From Dehalococcoidia bacterium (GTDB taxonomy: Bacteria; Chloroflexota; Dehalococcoidia; Bin125): a DNA stretch of 53,266 nt. Numbering within the stretch: position 1 is the first letter of the stretch; every line of letters begins with the position of its first letter. Shown here one piece after another: positions 47,794 through 53,266 of this stretch. The stretch is from the NCBI GenBank assembly GCA_022824765.1, contig JAJDZG010000163.1:1-53266 (forward strand), written 5' to 3'. Both the position numbers and the translations under genes were made by a program. The notes under the pieces are model-generated. The model was given only the letters and a program-made list of their open reading frames with translations. It made no database searches and had not been told where the DNA came from.

Positions 47794-49272
47794 CTATTCA
47801 CTCCAGCCGGCTTCGCGCGCAATCTCTGGAGCAGTCTCCCGCGCGAATCGCTGTACCGCGCGCCGCGCCGATGTCCACGCTGAGAACTGCGCCTCCAGAT
47901 CGCCGTCAGGGACGAAGCGATCGTCGGACCGCTCAATCTGCGCCTCGAACCCGGCGCTCTGCATCGCCAATCGGGCCACGCCGAGCGACGTCGTCTCCTG
48001 GATCGTGGGCCGCAGAATCGGACGCTGCAGCGCGTTGGCCTGAATCTGCATCATCACGTCACTGGCGGTCATCCCGCCGTCGACGCGCAGCTCGTCAATC
48101 GGGCCGCTGCCGATCTCCATCGCTTCCACGATCTCGCGGACGCGGAAGGCGATGGACTCCAGCGCAGCACGGGCGATCTGAGCCGACGATGACCCTCGCG
48201 AGAGGCCCAGCACGGCGGCCCGCGCGTCAGGATCCCAGTGCGGCGAGCCGAGTCCGGCGAACGCTGGAACGACCGTCACCCCGCCAGAGTCCTCAGTCGA
48301 CGCGGCCAACGCCGACACGCCCGGCGCAGAGTCCGCAAGTCGGAGCGCATCCCTGAGCCATTGGACGACGGAACCGGCAGTGAACACGCCGCCCTCGAAC
48401 GCAAAGCCGCCGTCTGCGGCGGCGGTCGTCAGCAGTCCCCGCGGAGGCGGGACCGCATCGCGGCCCGCGTGCGCCAGGACGAATGCGCCGGTGCCGTACG
48501 TACACTTCGCGGAGCCCGGCTCGACAATCTCGTGACCGTAGAGCGCCGCCTGCTGATCTCCCGCGACCGCGAGGATGGGCAGTCGTCGACCGAGCAGATC
48601 GGGCGCGGTCTCGCCGAACTCACCCGCGCTCGACCGCACCTCGGGCAGGATCGATCGCGGCACACCCTGCCAACGGCACAGATCATCGTCCCAACAGCGA
48701 TCCGACAAGTTCCAGAGCATCGTGCGGGACGCGTTCGTGGTGTCAGTCGCATGAACGCCCGCATGGTCGCTGCCGCTCGTCAGCTTGGCGATCAGCCAGC
48801 TGTCGACCGTGCCCGCAGCGAGGTCTCCAGCCTCCGCCAGATCGCTCGCGCCAGGCACGTTGCGCAACAGCCAGGAAAACTTAGGACCCGAAAAATAGGC
48901 GTCGGGCGTCAGACCCGACTTCTCGCGGATCGCGTCGCCATGTTCCGCCGCCAGCCGCGACGCGACGCCCGACGTTCGCCGGCATTGCCAGACGATCGCA
49001 GGGCCGATCGGCTCCAATGTGTGACGATCCCAGAGCAGCGATGTCTCGCGTTGATTGGCAATGGCCACGGCGCGGATGTCGTCCACGCCGACCGTCGCCA
49101 CCGCCTCACGAGCGACCGCAAGTTGGGAGTTCCAGAGATCGGCGGGCGACTGCTCGACCCAGCCAGGATTCGGATAGCTGGACTCGACCGCGCGTTGGGC
49201 GCGGGCCACGATACGGCCGCGCGCGTCCCAGATCAGCGCGCGACTCGATGATGTGCCCTGGTCGAGCGTCAG
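47794..49272 (-). CDS. glpK: Glycerol kinase (conserved N-terminus lies upstream of the ORF-track start)
   Basis: TLDQGTSSSRALIWDARGRIVARAQ...NPGWVEQ; QCRRTSGVASRL; PAFAGLGSPHWDPDARAAVLGLSRG; 5' limit set at CTG 49272 because no ATG/GTG/TTG precedes DQGT in frame. Confidence 0.88.
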   Translation of the reverse strand: MTLDQGTSSSRALIWDARGRIVARAQRAVESSYPNPGWVEQSPADLWNSQLAVAREAVATVGVDDIRAVAIANQRETSLLWDRHTLEPIGPAIVWQCRRTSGVASRLAAEHGDAIREKSGLTPDAYFSGPKFSWLLRNVPGASDLAEAGDLAAGTVDSWLIAKLTSGSDHAGVHATDTTNASRTMLWNLSDRCWDDDLCRWQGVPRSILPEVRSSAGEFGETAPDLLGRRLPILAVAGDQQAALYGHEIVEPGSAKCTYGTGAFVLAHAGRDAVPPPRGLLTTAAADGGFAFEGGVFTAGSVVQWLRDALRLADSAPGVSALAASTEDSGGVTVVPAFAGLGSPHWDPDARAAVLGLSRGSSSAQIARAALESIAFRVREIVEAMEIGSGPIDELRVDGGMTASDVMMQIQANALQRPILRPTIQETTSLGVARLAMQSAGFEAQIERSDDRFVPDGDLEAQFSAWTSARRAVQRFARETAPEIAREAGWSE

Positions 49273-49286
49273 AAATAGGCGGGAAG

Positions 49287-49385
49287 CTACGCCTCGTCCT
49301 CCGCGTCCTTGCGACGGCCCATGACCACTCGGGCAACAGCGGCCACGACGGCCAGCAACGCGCCAACACCAACGATGCGCCTCAT
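49287..49385 (-). CDS. Small single-pass membrane protein (32 aa)
   Basis: MRRIVGVGALLAVVAAVARVVMGRRKDAEDEA: hydrophobic helix plus charged tail. Confidence 0.45.
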   Translation of the reverse strand: MRRIVGVGALLAVVAAVARVVMGRRKDAEDEA

Positions 49386-49508
49386 GTTGTGTCCTCTTCT
49401 GCTTGCGGCCGCGCCTTCTGGCGACCCGTCTGTGCGCACAATATCACGATCAACCAGACGCCGCGCGAGCCCACGTTGCACGGCCCTCGCACGGCGACGA
49501 CTCGACAC

Positions 49509-50072
49509 CTAGCCTTCAGGCAGCAGCGTCTGCGGAATGCGGACGCGGTCGCCGATCGCCACCCCCAACGCCTCAAATCCGCCGCGCGGCATCTCCAACG
49601 CGAAGAAGTACGGTTCGCTCGGCCACTTCGACGTCTGATCCTCTGCCAGCAGCGTCGAGAACTCCAGAATCGTGCCATCGCGGTCGAGCCAGGCCACGTG
49701 CAGATCGATCGGCACGTTGTTGTTCCAGAATCCGCCCCCGCGCGGCTGCGTGTCCTCCCAGATGAAGATCATGCCCGTCGCCGGCGGCAAGCCGTGCCAA
49801 TGCATCAGCCCGCGCTGCCGACGCTCGCTCGTATTCGCGACCAGCACGCCCAGCGTCAACTCCCCCGCCGACGTCGCAACCGTCACTTCCGACCAGGGGA
49901 AGACCACCTCGTCCGTGAACGCGGGAATCTGCAACAGACCCGACAGCTCGTCGGGCCGTTCGAGCGCCGGCGCGATCACGCCGCCGCGCAAGGCTGGATC
50001 GCCCGATGGACCGCAGGCCAGCCCGAGCAGCATCGCCAGCGCGACCAGCAGCAGTCCCCAACGTCTCGGCAT
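49509..50072 (-). CDS. DUF192 family lipoprotein
   Basis: LLGLACGPSG lipobox; LGVLVANTSERRQRGLMHWHGLPPATGMIFIWEDTQPRGGGFWNNNVPIDLHVAWLDRDGTIL. Confidence 0.9.
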   Translation of the reverse strand: MPRRWGLLLVALAMLLGLACGPSGDPALRGGVIAPALERPDELSGLLQIPAFTDEVVFPWSEVTVATSAGELTLGVLVANTSERRQRGLMHWHGLPPATGMIFIWEDTQPRGGGFWNNNVPIDLHVAWLDRDGTILEFSTLLAEDQTSKWPSEPYFFALEMPRGGFEALGVAIGDRVRIPQTLLPEG

Positions 50073-50113
50073 ATCGTCAGTCTATCCGCCCGCACCCGAT
50101 ACACTGGAACCCC

Positions 50114-50189
50114 GGGCCGGTAGCTCAGGGGTCAGAGCAGGCGGCTCATAACCGCTCGGTCGTTGGTTCAAATCCAACCCGGCCCACCA
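50114..50189 (+). tRNA. tRNA with CAT anticodon (Ile2-like, possibly Met), encoded CCA
   Basis: Cloverleaf gggccgg/ccggccc acceptor, D-stem gctc/gagc, anticodon loop CTCATAA, T-arm gttgg-ttcaaat-ccaac, 3' CCA. Confidence 0.92.
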
Positions 50190-50366
50190 CCCTGAACGCA
50201 ACAAAGAACTTTCGCGTTGACGTTCCCGATGGCGCTAGAGGGACGACGGCGCACGGCGTCACTGTCCGCTCTGGCAAACGCATCCGCGAGTGGGACCTAG
50301 GGTCTGTTCACATTTCGCCGCAGATGTGTCAGAGCGGTGCTGCGTGGCGGCGCGGTCTGATCTCCA

Positions 50367-50447
50367 GGGTTCGTCATTCCAGCTTGTCTGGAATCTCGTC
50401 TCGCCAGCTACACAAACCCCAAGCGAGGTCCCAGACTTCGCTGGGAC
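50367..50447 (+). repeat. Single composite A-B palindromic repeat unit (81 bp)
   Basis: Nearly identical (3 mismatches in 81 nt by eye) to the reverse complement of 31795-31875. Confidence 0.92.
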
Positions 50448-50583
50448 GACGATCCCCGACCGCGGCGGAGCGTGCGGAGAGCGGCGCTGAAGCCCCGCGC
50501 TAGGCCGTTCTCGCGTCCCCTACACTTGGTCTGCCCCGCTTGCGTGCCGGCGACGGCGCCCGAGTTGAGCCTGAGGCCGCGTG

Positions 50584-52233
50584 ATGCCGAAGCGATTTAC
50601 TCCGCCCAAGCTGCACTACGACCTGTCGACCTTCAGTGGCGACGTGATGGGCGGTCTCACAGCGGCGATTGTCAGTCTGCCGGTGGCGCTGGCCTTCGGC
50701 CTCGCGGCCGGGCTGGGTCCGGCGGCGGGGATCTACGGCGCCGTCTCGGTGGGCTTCTTCGCCGCCGTGTTCGGCGGCACCCGCTCGCTCATATCGGGAC
50801 CGACCGGTTCCATGACTGTCGCCATGGCCGTGATCGTCACCGGCCACGCAGACAATGTCTCGGAAGCCTTTACGATCGTCGTCATCGCCGGCCTGATCCA
50901 GATGCTGTTCGGCCTGCTGAGAATCGGACGGTACGTTTCGTACACCCCCTACTCGGTCGTCTCAGGGTTCATGACCGGGGTCGGGATCATCATCATCCTG
51001 GTGCAGACCTTACCCTTCCTGGGCGTTGCCGTGGTTGCCGGCGGGCCCGTCGACACGCTGCGCAACTTGCCCGAGGTCTTCGAACACTTCGAGAGCAGTG
51101 CGGTCGCGATCGGCACCATCACCTTAGCCATAGCGTTGCTCTGGCCCAGGAGATTCCACCGATATCTGCCCTCGACCCTGGTCGCGCTGCTGATCGGGTC
51201 GCTCACCGGCGTCTTCTGGCTCACGGACGCCCCGTCGATCGGCGTGATCCCCACGGACTGGCCCTCGTTCACGTTGCCCGAGATGTCCCCCGCCGTGCTC
51301 CTGCGCTCGATTGAGCCGGCCCTGGTCATCGCGCTCGTCGGATCGGCGGACACGCTGCTCACCGCGCTGGTCGGGGACTCCATGACGAGAACGCGTCACG
51401 ACCCCAACAGGGAACTGCTGGCCCAAGGCGTGGGCAACGTCTTCAGCGGCGTCATCCAGGGTCTGCCCGGGTCCGGAGCCACGCCGAGCACCGTCGCCAA
51501 CATTCGTGCGGGCGGCAGCACCCTCGTCTCGGGAGTGCTCTCCGTGGCCGTTCTGCTCATGCTGGTGCTGATCCTGAGCGACGTCGTCGCCTCGATCCCG
51601 AATGCCGTCCTGGCCGGCATCCTCGTCAAAGTGGCGCTCGACACCATTGACTGGAGATTCGTCACCCGCATCCACAAGGTGCAGCGCGAGCACATGGTCG
51701 TGATGCTGCTCACGCTCGGCATGACGGTGTTTCTGGACCTCGTGACCGCCGTAGCGGTCGGCCTGATTGCCGCGGCCGTCACGAGTGCGCGACAGTTCGA
51801 GCGCCTCGAGATGGACAGCGTCCTCTCGATACCGATCTTGGACCGAACGCTCTTCGCCCTCGAGGACGATGAGGAACAGGACCGCTTCGCGGCCCGAGTC
51901 GGCTTGGTCGCCCTCAAGGGCACCTTTACCGTGGCCTCCTCCAGCAAGCTGATCGAGACCATCGGAGCAGACGTCAGAGAACACGAAGTCGTAATCCTCG
52001 ACTTCTCCGATACGGTCTATATGGACGACAGCGCCGCCCTCGTCGTCGAGCAACTCGTCGAGACCGCCATCAGCCAGGACACCGACTGCATCGTCTTGGG
52101 ACTCTCGGGCATGCCCGCCCGCAACCTGCAGGCGCTCGATGTCCTCAAACGCGTCCCGCCCGAACAGTTCGTCAGCGGTTGGGACGATGCAAGAGAAACA
52201 GCAGCCCGCCTGCTCGCCGATCATGGTGCATGA
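50584..52233 (+). CDS. SulP family anion permease with C-terminal STAS domain
   Basis: GDVMGGLTAAIVSLPVALAFGLAAGLGPAAGIYGAV; DSMTRTRHDPNRELLAQGVGNVFSGVIQGLPGSGATPST; STAS VVILDFSDTVYMDDSAALVVEQLV. Confidence 0.95.
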   Translation: MPKRFTPPKLHYDLSTFSGDVMGGLTAAIVSLPVALAFGLAAGLGPAAGIYGAVSVGFFAAVFGGTRSLISGPTGSMTVAMAVIVTGHADNVSEAFTIVVIAGLIQMLFGLLRIGRYVSYTPYSVVSGFMTGVGIIIILVQTLPFLGVAVVAGGPVDTLRNLPEVFEHFESSAVAIGTITLAIALLWPRRFHRYLPSTLVALLIGSLTGVFWLTDAPSIGVIPTDWPSFTLPEMSPAVLLRSIEPALVIALVGSADTLLTALVGDSMTRTRHDPNRELLAQGVGNVFSGVIQGLPGSGATPSTVANIRAGGSTLVSGVLSVAVLLMLVLILSDVVASIPNAVLAGILVKVALDTIDWRFVTRIHKVQREHMVVMLLTLGMTVFLDLVTAVAVGLIAAAVTSARQFERLEMDSVLSIPILDRTLFALEDDEEQDRFAARVGLVALKGTFTVASSSKLIETIGADVREHEVVILDFSDTVYMDDSAALVVEQLVETAISQDTDCIVLGLSGMPARNLQALDVLKRVPPEQFVSGWDDARETAARLLADHGA

Positions 52234-52236
52234 AAC

Positions 52237-52413
52237 AGAACGCGTCCCCGGCGGAGATCGCCCGCGTCGATGCGTTCAAAGTACGGCTCGGAAGCCCAGT
52301 CGACCGCCTCCACGACGAACCAGGCCAGGTGGTCCTCCGGCAACCAATCGCGCAGACTGGCCGGCCGCAAGTACTGTTGCTCACGCTCGCACGGCGGATA
52401 TCGCAGCGATACG
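52237..52413 (-). pseudogene. IS1182/IS5-type transposase N-terminal remnant
   Basis: Frame reads ...LRYPPCEREQQYLRPASLRDWLPEDHLAWFVVEAVDW then diverges and stops; the (M)PxSLRDWLPEDHLAWFV motif is typical of these transposase N-termini. Confidence 0.75.
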
Positions 52414-52551
52414 GCCCCCGCGCCCTACCTCACAAGCTCCCCCGGTCTGCCCAGCCTCAGTCCGACGGGTCTGCGAGACGGTTTGCGCGAAAGCCTGTGC
52501 TAGTATGTCCCCGCCAGTGGCGTCCGGTGCACTCACCTGAGGAGCCGAGAC

Positions 52552-53266
52552 ATGCGGACACGACTTCGGACTCTGCGGCTCCGGGATGTGTTCATGTTTG
52601 TGGCGGTTGGTGCCGTGGTGGCGATTGCGGTCGTTGTCGTTGGACGGGAACTGGGAGTCGGCCGCCAAGCCGTCGCAACCTTGGAAACGTCACATCAGGC
52701 GACTGAACCCGCAGAAGCTCCCGACCAAGCAGAGAGCACACTGACACTGTCGCTCGAGGCCGCTCCCTACTGTGAGACCGGCGGAGGTGTGGGCTTCTCT
52801 GGCTCAGTGTTCGAGTACGACGACGACGGTAACCCGGTCGGCCGCACGGATGTGGACCTCGGCTACGGCCGGATCGCAGAGACGGATGTCCGTTGGACCG
52901 TCACAGGCGGCACTGCGCCGTACCGGTTGACGATCGACAACGAACCTCGGGACGGCCACGGTGCCTACGAGGGAGCATCAGGCGTCGCCTCAGTCAGTTG
53001 CGCCCCCAATCCGGGCGAGGTCTTCTACGACGACTACGAGGAAAAGCGGCGTTACCGCGAAGACCCGATGATTGACTCTGGTCCGAAGACGATTCGCGCC
53101 GTTGTCACCGACGCCGCAGGTGCGACCGCGACTGCATCAATCGACATCTACGTGATTCTTCAGGCACACGACTCAGGCACGCCGCTGACCGCTGGTGAAA
53201 CGTACCGGCTCAATGGCACCCTATTCAAGATTCCCGACGGTGTCGAGGCGAAGATCGGTTCGGGCG
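52552..53266 (+). CDS. Hypothetical membrane-anchored extracellular protein (partial, runs off window)
   Basis: MRTRLRTLRLRDVFMFVAVGAVVAIAVVVVGREL signal anchor, then open frame to the window end. Confidence 0.75.
   Translation, partial: MRTRLRTLRLRDVFMFVAVGAVVAIAVVVVGRELGVGRQAVATLETSHQATEPAEAPDQAESTLTLSLEAAPYCETGGGVGFSGSVFEYDDDGNPVGRTDVDLGYGRIAETDVRWTVTGGTAPYRLTIDNEPRDGHGAYEGASGVASVSCAPNPGEVFYDDYEEKRRYREDPMIDSGPKTIRAVVTDAAGATATASIDIYVILQAHDSGTPLTAGETYRLNGTLFKIPDGVEAKIGSG

Noticed and set aside
50189-52413. tRNA-associated integrative island
   Set aside because: No integrase and no direct repeat of the tRNA 3' end seen; only a transposase remnant and a normal SulP gene follow.

Overview
GC-rich bacterial chromosomal window, densely coded on both strands. 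The lineage is not determinable from sequence alone; the housekeeping plus CoA-transferase/enoyl-CoA hydratase content is loosely reminiscent of Chloroflexota, which is inference only. Contents in order: purine genes (purS, purC, purB, a cupin, purD, guaA); Sua5/YrdC, rpiB, pgk, tpiA, miaA, dapF, a DapL-like aminotransferase and hflX; a catabolic-looking region (two CaiB-type CoA-transferases flanking a retropepsin-like protease, a decayed third CoA-transferase copy, alpha/beta hydrolase, enoyl-CoA hydratases, SDR, MFS); Uma2, Rieske, SppA, flavin reductase, DapB-like, methyltransferase, NIPSNAP and CocE genes; NfuA plus a B12-binding-type radical SAM gene; a broken Calx-beta gene; histone-deacetylase-family, MFS, ATP-grasp and CopA genes; glpD/glpK, DUF192, a CAT-anticodon tRNA and a SulP transporter; and a gene running off the right edge. 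The most exciting signal is that the radical SAM ORF (35141..36451) stops at a TGA that is probably selenocysteine. Reading through gives ...DWFC-U-AEPTGDQLAPTDTISLINV-stop, a CUAEP tail, and a bacterial SECIS-like hairpin lies just 3' of the TGA. Other notable items are composite palindromic repeat arrays, an internally diagnosable 1-nt frameshift and a 14-nt poly-C tract in the Calx-beta gene, a CoA-transferase pseudogene, a transposase N-terminal remnant, a repeat-derived PurS tail, and a glpK lacking a canonical start codon in front of its conserved N-terminus.
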